Source of the DNA: Erodium maritimum
Taxonomy: Eukaryota > Streptophyta > Magnoliopsida > Geraniales > Geraniaceae
Direction: 5' to 3'
DNA: 64,000 bases
NCBI GenBank assembly: GCA_963921825.1
Contig: OY997592.1
Span: 33,102,252 to 33,166,251, forward strand
Part shown: positions 39,091 to 50,241 of the stretch, one piece after another
Layout of the letters: each line of letters starts with the position of its first letter
Position numbering within the stretch: position 1 is the first letter of the stretch
Program-made: the position numbers and the translations under genes
The notes under the pieces: model-generated
Database searches by the model: none
What the model saw: only the letters and a program-made list of their open reading frames with translations
Told to the model about the DNA's origin: nothing

Positions 39091-39465
39091 GAGAATACAT
39101 GATAATGCCTCTCTGCTCACATTATGTACTGCCTTGAACTTGAACTTATTTTCTTTGCTCAAACATGATACCTGGGGTATTGGATCTTGAAATAAAATTA
39201 TGGTTGGTTTCGGTTTAAAGAACCATACAGAAGTTGATGTGACTCAACGTAGATCTGCGTTTGAGATGACATAATTATTTGTGAGTTTGATTGAGTTGGT
39301 TCGGGTATGGAATCACAAGCTCAAATTAGTAGTACTTAATTAATCTTTGGCTGTGAGGGACACCGGACACGACCGGGTTAATTTTGCAAAACACATGCAC
39401 ATGGTGCACTGCCATGACAGGAGGCATTGGAAAAGGGTGTTACAATAATATTTTAAGTCTAAATT
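39091..39465. other. 3' flank of alpha-tubulin
   Basis: Contains the 3' UTR (AATAAA at 39191-39196 is a candidate polyadenylation signal). No other feature seen. Confidence 0.5.
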
Positions 39466-39530
39466 AGATATTATTACATAAGAAAGACACCTATAGTGGC
39501 AACAAAAGCTATGGGAGAACCCCATTAGCG

Positions 39531-40122
39531 TTTTTTTTGATCGGCAAAGCAAATTTAAATTAAGCCTCTTTCGAGGTGAAAGAGAAGTTACAAGTTACAA
39601 GAGAGGATCAAACCCTAAAAAACGACAGCATTCAACACTACCCAATAGATCAAACAAGTGAATTGAGACTTGAGACCCAAGAAACCAATGACTTGGACTG
39701 CAAGTAACCCAAACAAAACAAACCGAGATCCAAATCCACCTCCCAAGTGTTAAACCCAAAAAGAGAAGGATTCCCAACAAAAACCTGAACACAGAGAGCC
39801 TAAAAACCCCCAGTAAACAAGACAGAAACAGGAGAAAGCATCCCCCTAGTGATCTGCAAAACCTAGTTGGATCCGAAGAAGTTGTAACTGAAGTTTACAA
39901 ACCGATGGTCTTGAAACTGATGAGGTCTATAAAGCTCCAAACTGATTTGAGCAGCAAAACCAATAGTGAACATGCCAGAGTCAGTAATGAGGCCCAAGGG
40001 ATCTGAAAAAACTGATGAGGATCTGCAATGGTATGTCCCAAATTGATGGACAAACTGGTGAGGAGTAGAGTTCCAAAAGCAAACACCAGGCAGAGATCTG
40101 AGAACAAACGGATGAGGAACTG
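39531..40122 (-). mobile_element. 5'-truncated L1-type LINE 3' end, nested in G2
   Basis: The target duplication CATTAGCG is at 39523-39530 and 40123-40130. The left edge is a T8 run, the poly(A) tail of a minus-strand insertion, followed by GATCGGCAAAGCAAATTTAA, a motif shared with the tail at 48328 of this window and common at plant L1 3' ends. About 590 bp, non-coding apart from a short frame. Confidence 0.78.
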
Positions 40123-41131
40123 CATTAGCGTTGGCACTTGAACCCTGCTAGGGTTGACTTTCTCTCGCCGGCGGCGATCCCATAATCACCTCTCTCCCTC
40201 GATCCCTCGCTCCTCGGTCATCATCTTCTGATCACCATGCATCCCGACCAGCCATGGATCCCCTATCCTTTTGTGCGCCCGATTTTTCCACCCAATCGAC
40301 GACCTACTGCAATCCTCCTTCCCCCCGTCACCGCGTCATGCACCATCGTCCAGGCCTCTTCTCCGGGCGTGATCAGGCGGGGTATCCCTATCCGGCCCCG
40401 GCATGGCCCAGGTACGGACAATATCGGACGCTAGATTGCCCCTATTATCGAACTCCTACGGCCTCCATCGTTGGGGTTGGAGGGTATCGTCAATCGTGCC
40501 CGAGTGGACATCACGCCGGAGGCTGGGGACATGGTCCCTGGTACGCACAACCTTCACTACCCTTCACGAGGGACGCTGGTGAACGTCGGGGTGCCTCTAG
40601 GATCCGTAAACCCGTCAGTGCCAGATCTATGCAGCGAAAACCGGTTGTCTCCCTACCGACAGACACGGCCCCGACGGGGACAATTCCAGGTCTCACGTCG
40701 CAGGCCAACGTCCAAGCCAGGCTCAAGGACGAGAGTCAGAACGAGCTTCCCCAATCCCCGGCATGGCCAAACCCTCGGCTGCCCCACACCGAGATAGGGG
40801 ACGACATCGCGACCGACGGAGAAGAATATACGTCACCCGGTAAATGCTAGGGTGTCAATCCCTCGCCATAAGCAGGATCACCTACTAGTGTATCTCAGAG
40901 GCCTACTGAAGTACAACCCGACAATTGGACTCCGACCTCGAAAAAAGAGGGGTGAAACAAAGTGGGACTCCACTGTGGAGAAGGCCACACCATCGACAAA
41001 CCCTGATGAGGGGACTGGCACAACACACACCCTGAGGATCGAGGAGCGGGGGGAGCCCACTAAACTGGTGGTCTGGCCTCACACAATGCAGCCATAAGAG
41101 GAAGGGGTAAATGAAGCAACATTTAGTCAGG

Positions 41132-41540
41132 ACACTAGTACAGAAGCCTTCATTACCGACCCAATTATTGAGTCGGTTATGAATATGATTGGGTCGGCCA
41201 TATTCATACCCGACCCAATGATGGGTCGGCTATGAATCAAAAAATGGATTCATTATCGACCCAATAATTATGGGTCGATAATGAATGTTCATTACCGACC
41301 TAATACTTATGGGTCGGTTATGAATCCGTTACCGACTCAATAAGTAGGTCGGGAATGAAAATTCATTACCGACTCAATAAATAGGCCGGGAATGAAAATT
41401 CATTACCGACTCAATAAATAGGTCGGGAATGAAAATTAATTACCAACCCAATAAGTAGGACGATAATGAAAATTTAGAAAATTCATTACCGACCCAACTA
41501 TTGAATTGGTTATGAATTGTATGAGTCGGCTAAGTGTTTT
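41132..41540 (+). mobile_element. CACTA-like transposon end with subterminal repeats
   Basis: Starts CACTAGTACAGAAGCC, like an En/Spm (CACTA) terminal repeat. It is followed by at least ten copies, in both orientations, of TACCGACCCAATAA or TTATGGGTCGGTAATGAA words, the pattern expected of transposase-binding subterminal repeats. No matching right terminus was found before 42015, so the element is truncated. It lies within the retroposon G2. Confidence 0.58.
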
Positions 41541-42031
41541 GATAGGTATTAAAAAAATATCTAGAAATTGACAAGAAGGCTACACTAAAGCGCGTCCAGG
41601 AACTACAAGTGGAGGGAGCTGACCCTTCAAGAGAAAAATGATAGGACCCGGCGGGGGTGGGAAGGCCTCCCCGGGACCTATACCCACAGACTCAGGACCA
41701 CCAGTGCTGGGGAGTCTCGGGAAGGCCACATTCACAACACTATTCCTATTTCCTTTAGGTTTGTTATTTCTCGTTTTCATAGGTCGTTGGTTATATTGTT
41801 TTAGGTTTTTGAGGATTAATTTTTTTGAAATGTCGGTAAGGGGAACTCTTGAGTTTAGATCTGCGAGCATAAGCAGACTTTTTCTACGGATCCATGGGCG
41901 CCTGGTGGACTACGGTCGACTGGGACAAATATCTGGAATCCTGGGCAGTTATGCCATAACCTGTAAGGGTTACTCTTTATAGTAATACAATTCCCCTATA
42001 CTCGTTTGAAAAAAAAGATATTATTACATAA

Positions 42032-43600
42032 AAATTATTTAAAGGCTTGAAATACTACCTGAATAGGCACTACGTTAGTCGCACTAACTATCATTAATAT
42101 CTCTCGACTTGATACCCTACCTTAGCCCTAGCCCTAACTTTCTTGCCGCTATGGAGCTTTCGTCTACTGCTGCTACTGCTGGCCGCCTGAGGTGGTCGGC
42201 TTTGTCGTCCCCGTATTCGCCTATCCCGTCCAGATGACCTCACAGACCACGCCTGGTGCGGGGTTTACGTACGGGTGGGAGTGGCTGGCTTTTACCCAAC
42301 CCCTTGCGCCTCCTTGTCCTTCTCCCTCGGTTCCATCTGGCCGTCCTACCTCAATTGGTCGGCAGGTCCTCTCGCCTATGGTGATCTCTCCCTCTTTCTC
42401 CGCCGCTGCATCCGCTGCAGTCACGACGCCTGCAATGGAAGCAGCTGTCCCTGTCGGTGGATCCCTCCTCCCTCTCCATTCCCTTCGGCAAACTGCTTCG
42501 GCTGCTAGGGACAAGGGGCGTCGTCGGCGCTAACCCAGGCCTACCCAGGCTAGGCCACCCTCTGCAATCCCCCCATCTCTAGGACCGCGGAGGGAGGCTC
42601 CTCTCTCGGATCGACTTCTCCGGTATCGAATGCTAACCCGAAGAGGCGGAGGCCTCTGCGTCATCCTAGGATACCTTCCTCCCCAAGTAATGGCCTATTG
42701 GCCTTACCTCCCCCGAACCCTAGCGAGACGGCTCCTCCAATCAGTCTCCCGTCCTCCCCATCGGCCACGACCTTGCTCTGGCCTTACTAGTTGGCGGCGA
42801 GGATTCTAGGGTTTCATCGACCTTCGGTGTTACCCCGAACCTACCTAGGGCCCCACTAATCCTCGGTGTCACCCCGACCCTGCCTAGGGTTTCTACCCCG
42901 ACCCTACCTACGGTTTCTATCCCGACCCTACCTAGGGTTTCTTCGGCACCACAAGTGGATCCTGCTCTACTTCCACCCGGCCCATCGGGAGTGAAAGCGG
43001 CCCCTAGGGCCCTCACACCCCCTCGGCTGGGGAGAATCCGACCTCAGTCCCCTGCTTCCCTAGTGTTGCCGATGCCGCTACCGATTTCGAGGAATCGGGA
43101 CGTGGCTGCACGTGAGGACTTCGGTGTAGGGGACCCACCTCCATCGGCGACTAAATCTCGACGAGGTCGACCCTAGGCCCTTACATCCTTGGCCCGCTAT
43201 GCTAGGGATAAGTTGTTCCGGCCGACCCCGCCGTCGCCCGCGATGCAGATCGTTGTAGCGGGTACTGATCTCGTTGAGGGACCCCCTGGGATGGGGGATA
43301 GGTCTCCTCCAGCGGCTCTAAGGCACGACAAGTGCCCACGGACTGAAGCATCACCGGATAACCAAGCGAGGGCTGGTAAGCAGCCTAGGTCTCGACTAGG
43401 TCGGCCCCAGGCCCTTACATCCTTGGTCCGCTACGCTAGGGATAAGTTGTTCCTGCCGACCCCACCGTTGCCCGCACTGCAGCTCGCCATAGAGGGTAAT
43501 GATCTCGTTGGGGGAGCCCCTGTGATGGGGGATAGGTCTTCTCTGGCGGCTCCAGGGCACGACACACGCCCACGGACTGAAGCATCACCGGACAACCACG
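42032..43600 (+). pseudogene. LINE ORF1-like remnant with in-frame repeats
   Basis: A leader with CCTTAGCCCTAGCCCTAAC precedes an ATG at 42151 (MELSSTAATAGRLRWSAL). Frames are proline- and serine-rich, broken several times, and contain TLPRVST-type short repeats (42800-42950). No domain is recognised. Position ahead of the LINE ORF2 piece at 46600-47282, in the same orientation, suggests an ORF1. The solo LTR at 43606-46467 splits it. Confidence 0.4.
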
Positions 43601-43605
43601 CGAGG
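43165..43605 (+). repeat. 234-bp tandem repeat, in frame (78 residues per unit)
   Basis: TTACATCCTTGG recurs at 43181 and 43415, and once more at 46516 beyond the solo LTR. The unit is 234 bp, so the frame is kept: ARYARDKLFRPTPPSPA... and VRYARDKLFLPTPPLPA..., with PRTEASPDN near the end of each copy. About 2.5 copies. The protein repeat is not one I recognise. Confidence 0.82.
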
Positions 43606-46467
43606 TGTCACGCCTCAAATCCGGTTTTGACCGGGCTCGAGACGTGAGTTATGAAAAAAAATGATAAATTTTTTTTAAAAGAATTAAACTCTAAAATGAT
43701 AAAAATAACGAGTTCCTCAAATAACCGTCAAATCAGTAATTCCAACCATAAGAGTCGAATCTCAAACCACAATAAAATAGTTTAGTACAAAGGGAAAATA
43801 CGTCTCTAGACCATACTAGACTAAGACTCTCACTAGCTCCCAAGCTCCGAGAATTCCGCTAGATCAAATCCCGCTCAAAACCTGTAGAACAATAAAGTAA
43901 AGGGGTGAGCTTTCGCTCAATAGGAAAAAGTAGTTAAGGTGGTGAGTTAACCGTTCACCACCACGGGTAACCGTCCAATTAGGGCATACTAGCAAGGCAC
44001 AATAACTAACGACAACCACATAAATCACACTCACAAAACATACTTACATGAACAATATCACACTCAAATCACATCACTGATCCAATCATCAAGCACACAA
44101 CACACAGTAAAGCAACCACACGTCCCGTACAGCAGTCCCCGAACTCCGCCGGCTGTCCACAACCCGACTCAACCATATCGTACCGGACGACACAACATCG
44201 GCCTAGATATCTTCCCGGAACATGGCATCGGGGTACAATCACAATAACATCATACCGGACCACACAACATCGGCCTAGATGTCTTCTTGGACCACACAAC
44301 ATCGGGGTACAGATCACACCATCCTCGGCCTAGATACCCTACACCGGAATACCCCCTCGATGTAGGTATTGTACCGGAACTAGTAACACCGGGGGACCGC
44401 GTATGTGGGACAACACCCTCGGCCTAGATACCACCCTACACTAGCATACCCCCTCGATGTAGGTATCGTACCGGAATACCTCGTCTCGGAACATATCATA
44501 TCAGATCACATCCACGAATATCTCAAACATATCACACAGTCATAGTTCAATTAACAGCTTACCAAACCAACCAATCTTACCGAACACCACATCGGTCTAT
44601 CATTCACCCGATCTCACAAGGCAAAGTTCACGTCATACCACACTATCATACCGAACATACTATATCATGATCCTCAATCTAACAACGGATAAACCACATA
44701 TCAAGCATCACAAGTCATTAAGCATAAAACCACAACCAACACGCAATTCTAAGGGCACGACATGGCCCACATGCAATTCTACAGCACGACATTTGCCAAA
44801 CCTACGGGCACGACATGGCCCGCAAGCTATCCCTCATTTCACTCGTTCCTCACATCCTACATGAAATTATATAGTTATATCATTTAATCAAAACCTATAT
44901 GCATACTGGTAACTTTCCGCAATTAAACCGGTATCCGCTACTTTCCCTACCTCGATCGCTATCCAAACGCTTAGTCAACGCGAGTGCCTAGTAGCCTCCT
45001 CCGCCGAGCTCGGGTCCAACGTCTAAGATCACAAGTAATACGAGAATTAATGATAATTCAAGTGTGGTTTAAAGAGAGAAATACCCAAACTAACCCCTAA
45101 TTGCTCAACTTGTCAAAATGGGTCCGGAAGGCCCATTTTGCCCGGAATCGGGAAAACGTCCCTCGGGACACCGAAAATTTTCCTTTTCATTTCTATCAAT
45201 CCTAATTAAATTTACTTGTTCTAACGCACTTGACGGAGTCAAATTCCGGGGTTCGAGCTTTCTAATTTCGCAATTAAAGTTTCTAATCGCTTTTCCCGAA
45301 AATTCATGAATCACTTCCATAATTCGTTCCGGGTGTGAAATTATCTTCTCGGGGTTCACCCAAGACCGTCCAAGCACGAAATCACCAATTCCCGGCCATG
45401 TGGGCCCCACGGCCACACATGGATGTGGGTGGCCGGATCGGACCGGGTCGGTCACGATCCAAGTGTGGCCGACCATGGCCGGTCACGGTTCCAAGTGTGG
45501 CCGACCCTGGCCGGTCATTCCCCTCTCCGGTGGCCGGATTCCGGCGACCGGCCGGAGCTCTGGCAAACCTCCGCTCGCCGGAAAAATACCTCATTTCTCC
45601 CAACAAGCTCCTAACTAGTTTTAGATTCTCCACAACTCCATTGGTAAGCTCTAAAACTTCAAAATCCACCTCAAACACTCCAAAGTTTCAAGACCCATGG
45701 TGGGTTTCATCAAAATCAATGAAACTTCAACAACAATCTCCACTTTCTCCATAACTTATCTAATTAAACATTAAGAACCTTAAATCTCTAAGACCCAAGT
45801 CCATTTCATGCTTTTTCTAGAAAACCCATAAACCCAAACTTCATAAAAATGAATATGGTTTGAAGATTTAGCTTAGGAATGGGGAAAGAAAGAGGAAAAT
45901 GATGTTTTGGAGAAGATTAGTGTTGGAAATCACCCAAATGAGCTCCCTTTTCCTCCCTTTCTTCTTCTTCAAGCAATGGAGCTTCAATGGAGTTTTTCTT
46001 CTTTCTCTCTCTAGCTAGGAATTTCGGCCAACAAGGAGCAAATATGCTGAAAAGTTGTCCCCATGTGTCCTTATCCTCAAGGTGGAAATTTCACTTTCGT
46101 CCTTTAGCCCCTCTCTCTCTCCTTTGTCCACAAGTGGGGACCAATTGGTCTTTTCTCACCTTTTTCTTCCCCTCCAAGCTATCATGGACATGTGTCCATG
46201 TGGGGTCCATTTCTACCCAAAATATCTCAGCTCAAATTAAATTAATTCGTTATTACTCCTAATTAGACCTAGTTTGACCCGAGTTTGACTTTTTCGCAAA
46301 AGTAGTCATTTGAAAGGAAACGACCCAGCTAAGCTAACTGTAATGACGTATAAGCTTTTTGGGTCCCAGAAAGGTCCCAAATGACTCCCGGAGTCATCGG
46401 TTGACTTTTCCGGTAGAAAGTCAACTTTCACCAGATTTCACTGGTTCGACCGGGGGCTGTTCTTACA
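43606..46467 (-). mobile_element. Solo LTR of a Tekay/Del-like gypsy element
   Basis: 2862 bp flanked by the perfect 5-bp duplication CGAGG at 43601-43605 and 46468-46472. On the minus strand it runs TGTAAGAACAGC...TTTGAGGCGTGACA. It shares with elements A and C the end sequence, the palindrome GAGCTTTCGCTC (43907-43918) and the nearby CTG (43882-43884). Its own minisatellite of CATCGGCCTAGATATC and TGTAGGTAT..TACCGGAA words is at about 44180-44490. It arose by recombination between the two LTRs of one element. Confidence 0.87.
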
Positions 46468-46472
46468 CGAGG

Positions 46473-46600
46473 GCTGGTAAGTAGCCTAGGCCTCAACGAG
46501 GTCGGCCCCAATACCTTACATCCTTGGCCCGCTACGCTAGGGATAAGTTGTTCCTGCCGACCCCGCCGTCGACCACGCAAAAAAAGCCAGGGTGTCTGAA
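46473..46600 (+). repeat. Third partial copy of the 234-bp repeat
   Basis: Continues the repeat interrupted by the solo LTR (CTACGCTAGGGATAAGTTGT at about 46531-46550), then ends abruptly and joins the LINE ORF2 piece. Confidence 0.78.
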
Positions 46601-47690
46601 ACTTGTGAGGGTCATTTGCGGGACTCACAACTCATAAGAAGTCCTAGAGGGTGGGAGGCGCAAGAGTGGGATATGCTAACTATAGTTCTAGATGGTATAA
46701 GACTTACTCAGATTGAAGATTCATTTAATTTGTTTTGGGATACAAATGGTTTCTCAGTAAAGAGACTTTACTCATTACTTGCACAACAAGGCAACCAAAA
46801 TTCACAAACTCTCAGTTGGACAAAAAGCTCTTTGGTTGCCTGGGAATCCCCTTAAAATTTCTGCATTTTGCTGGATGGCTTGCCTGGATATTATACCTTC
46901 CAAATCCTATCTGGACAAGAGAGGCCTAAAGTTATCTCTGAAAGAGATAATTTGTCCCATCTGTTCATGGGACTTTGAAGATGGTAGCTACATTTTATTG
47001 CATTGTAGGAGAGCTTGGGAAGTTTGGGGTCTTATTTCTAAATGGTGGGGGATCAACTTCATCTTCCCAGGTTCAATCAAGGTTTTGCTAGCCTCTTGGT
47101 CATCTTTGGTATCTCACAAGAAATTACATAAGGCTTGGACTAGTTTGGTGTTACTGGTTTGTTGGCAGATCTGGTTAGCCAGAAATCTTTATCTCTTCCA
47201 ATCTATTACACTATCTGCAGAAGATATTTTTTTTAACTATTCTCAATCAATCCTACAATTGGGAGTTATCAAGGCTCAATAACTCCTCCTTTCAGTTCTC
47301 GTATTTGGCATGGAAGTCTAATCCTAGGTCTTGTATCTCTTGGAAGCCTTCTCTCAACCACTTCTGAAGGTTCTGTTTTGACTTGGGTTTTGTAGTGTTG
47401 GGTGTTGGTTGATTCTTTGGTTAGGTCTTAGTTGAGTGGGTGAGGTTTGGTGAGGGTATCTTGGGTGCTCCTTCTTTTCTTGTCTGCTTCTGTTGGTGTG
47501 TGGGGAAGTGATCCTTCTTTTTGCTGGTGTCGTGAGTGGGTAGATGTCTTTAAGGTTGAGAGTTTAGGTTTGTAGGTCCTTTGTTGTGTCGCTCTTGTTC
47601 TCTTTGGTGTATGCTCTTCCTTCTTTTGCTTCTGCTATTCTGGCCTTGATGCTTAACACTATTGAGGTTGGTTTTGGCTCTCTATTGTCA
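46600..47690 (+). mobile_element. L1-type LINE ORF2 3' part (zf-RVT) and 3' UTR
   Basis: Reads EWDMLTIVLDGIRLTQIEDS, DTNGFSVKRLYSLL, then in another frame LPGNPLKISAFCWMACLD and CPICSWDFEDGSYILLHC, ending QLGVIKAQ at TAA 47280-47282. This is the zf-RVT region of a plant L1. At least one frameshift lies near 46790-46855. No RNase H follows. The rest to about 47690 is T-rich 3' UTR-like sequence. Confidence 0.75.
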
Positions 47691-48320
47691 TAAAGTTTAC
47701 TTCTGCAATAGGTGCTCTGAAGCAAGAGATCATCTAAAGCCTCCAAACAACACCAAATCCCATTCTGGTGAGCAAGTTTAGTATATAAGCCCAACTGAAT
47801 TTATCAAAGGCTTTCTCAAAAATCAGCTTTGAATAGCTTTGATCTTGGATTTTTTGAGAAAATGCACTGTCTCTAAGACAACCAAGATACCATCAATAAC
47901 TTGTCTACCTGAGATGAAACTTGTTTGTTCATCCCCTACTAAAGAGCTGATCACTACACTGAGCCTTAATGAGAACAGTTTAGATAGTATTTTTTATGGG
48001 CCTCCCATCAAAGTAATTGGTCTGAAGTCATCAAAAGTAAGTTGGTTTTGGTGTTTGGGAATGAGAGTGATAATAATGAAATTAGCCCTTTACCAAGTTG
48101 ACTAGTTTCATAAAAGTAGCAGAGATAATGCATAAGATCTTGTTTAATTATAGGCCAACAAAATTGGAAGAACTTAAGAGTGAATCCATTAGGCCTTGTA
48201 ACCTTATCTCACTCCATGCTATAATTGTTTGCAACATTTCATCTTTCAAGAATGGCTTCTTAAGCCAGATTACTTGTTCTTCTGACAAGATGGAGAAAAG
48301 AAGATCAGTGATGATTACAT
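47690..48320 (-). mobile_element. L1-type LINE reverse transcriptase fragment
   Basis: On the minus strand from about 48060 to 47700: FRPITLMG, KILSKLFSLRLSVVISSLVG, DEQTSFISGRQVIDGILVV, then FEKAFDK and the following helix. These are RT motifs upstream of the catalytic loop. Frames are broken several times and the catalytic Asp pair is absent because the fragment stops short. Confidence 0.72.
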
Positions 48321-49148
48321 TATCGTATTTTTTTTATATCAGCAAAGCAAATTTAAATGAAACATCCTTAGAGGATAAAGAGGAGTTACAAGAACAGCCA
48401 ACAAGGGCAAACCTAGAAATAAGAAATGATACAACTGAAGAAGCCCAACACAAAAAGAACCACCTCATTTCACACAGGAAGCCAGCAAACAAAGGAATCC
48501 AGAAGAAGAAACACACTCCGCTTCACGCGGGAAACCAACAAACCTAAAAACCGGGTCTAATACCCAAATTTAACAACCATGAAGTGCAAAGAAAGATAAA
48601 AAAGGATCTAAAAATCCATTTTTAACCAAATTGAAGCACAAAAAGGTAAGGCTTCCAGTAGAGAAGCAAATGAACTGAAATAGACGATGGAACTCGAACT
48701 CAGTCCACCATAACCCAATTCTGGTCAACACCGAGAAAAGACCCAAAGGGGGAGAACTGGTATTTCTACCGAGTACGAGTTTAGACCTCCAAGAAAGCAG
48801 TCGCACCAAACGATCCGGAGATCCGACACTGGAACTTGAGCTGAGCGTTCCGAAATCGAGATCGGTATCCCCTCGCCGGCCAACACCTAGCGAGGACCCA
48901 CAGGGGAAGGCCTGTCATTATACCAAGCTCGAGTCAAGACCTACCTAGACTAAATTGACACCAACCGCTGTAGAAAGGGGCAACGCCACACCAATGGAAA
49001 CACTAAACAAGCTTTGAACCTGAGTAAACAGTAGCCCAAAGGGAACAGAATCTGGGGACTGAGGCTGTCGAGCTGAGCGTTCCGATACCGTGATCGGTAA
49101 CCCCTTGCCGGTCAACACAAAGCGAGGACCCAAAGGGGAAGGCCTGTA
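48321..49148 (-). mobile_element. L1-type LINE 3' end with an internal repeat
   Basis: Begins with a T8 run followed by ATATCAGCAAAGCAAATTTA, the minus-strand 3' end shared with the tail at 39531. Non-coding. The block CTGAGCGTTCCG...GGGGAAGGCCTGT occurs twice, at 48841 and 49073, a period of about 232 bp. The right edge is cut by the LTR piece at 49149. Confidence 0.6.
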
Positions 49149-49807
49149 TGTTGGGTCTCGAGGTAGGGTTGGAGATGAACCAACTCGCAGCGGAAAATCA
49201 ATGAAAACCAAGAGACGATTAAAACCATGAAACAACTAACAAAGAATGGATTCACAAGAGAAAAATTCAGCACTATTTCTTACCAAAACAAGAACACCGG
49301 TTAACGAATGATTGGCTTGAGTCTTCAAGACGCCTACGTATCCACATGGAAATCAAAGCCACGTAGTTCTTCTCTTTGAGGACTCAAGAACAAAAAAATG
49401 GAGGTAGGAGCTTGCCAAACCCGAAATTGTAGGGAGATAAGTTGTGTTTCCTATTCTTGTCTTGTGTTTGTTATGTTGAAAAAAGATGACTTAAAAATAA
49501 CAAACCCCATACTTGTCCAACTAAAGGCATGAGACAAGCATGGTGACAAGTAAGGTGTAAATAGGACAAAGTATGGCAAGACAAGATTGGGTTAGGTGGT
49601 GAATCACCAACACCTTAATCCTTGTATTGCTTACTTAGTACTAATTAATCAAGACTTGATTAATTAGTTCCATGGGCCTTGGTTGCATGGGCCTTTCATG
49701 GGCCTCTTGGAACATGGCACGTGGCCATTTCCAATGAGGTCCCGTGATTCGCTTATCGCCTCCAAGCTTTCCATTCCGGAAATGTCAAATATTATCCGAC
49801 GCGATTG
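49149..49807 (-). mobile_element. LTR fragment of the F family
   Basis: Matches 53469-54110 closely, from TGTTGGGTCTCGAGG to ATTATCCGACGCGAT. It is only part of an LTR and has no internal region, so it is a broken relic. Confidence 0.78.
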
Positions 49808-50241
49808 ATGTGGATATAAATTGCATCAATTCTAGATGTTTTTAGCCTACATTCTTGAGCACTTTAGTCCCGAGATTGTATAAATTGGACCACTTTTCTC
49901 TCGTTACTCGTATTGTTTCTCTCATTATGTTTTGTAGGTGATTTGATCGGTAAAAGGGCTAAAATAGAGGGAAACCCGGTTTGGGAGTTTTGGAAGTTGG
50001 CTGATCTTGCCAAGGGCATAATTTCTTCATACATACTCCGATTTCCTTGAATTTTATGTCAAATCAAAGGTAATTCAGATATCTACAACTTTCATCAAGG
50101 GCCAAAATCCGTTCCGGCCCTCTTTCAGGCCCGCGCGAGACTTACAAACTTCCAGACGGGTTTTCTACTTAAAAAAGGAAATTTACTATTCCAAATCCGA
50201 ATTTGAGAAGGAAAACAAGGTCTTGAAGTCCTATATATAGA
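49808..50241 (+). mobile_element. LTR-like fragment, Athila/Tat type (tentative)
   Basis: Contains wording common near the promoter of such LTRs (TCTACAACTTTCATCAAGGG near 50081) and TATATATAG at the right edge. It ends where the copia-like element begins. Confidence 0.4.

Larger units (their letters stand above)
39482..42015 (+). mobile_element. Non-LTR retroposon with 16-bp target duplication and nested insertions (G2)
   Basis: AGATATTATTACATAA occurs at 39466-39481 and again at 42016-42031, just after a short A-run (GTTTGAAAAAAA). The 3' 200 bp match the retroposon at 34272-35118. A CT-rich leader near 40160-40236 precedes frames from the ATG at 40237 (MHPDQPWIPYPFVRPIF), continuing in a shifted frame to 40850. 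The stretch at 41580-41640 reads RVQELQVEGADPSREK. No known domain is recognised, but the layout fits a LINE lacking most of ORF2. Nested inside are an L1-type tail (39531-40122) and a CACTA-like end (from 41132). Confidence 0.72.

Noticed and set aside
42221-42514. Minus-strand frames over the proline-rich region
   Set aside because: Shadows of a GC-rich biased sequence. The plus strand fits better with the neighbouring LINE ORF2 orientation.
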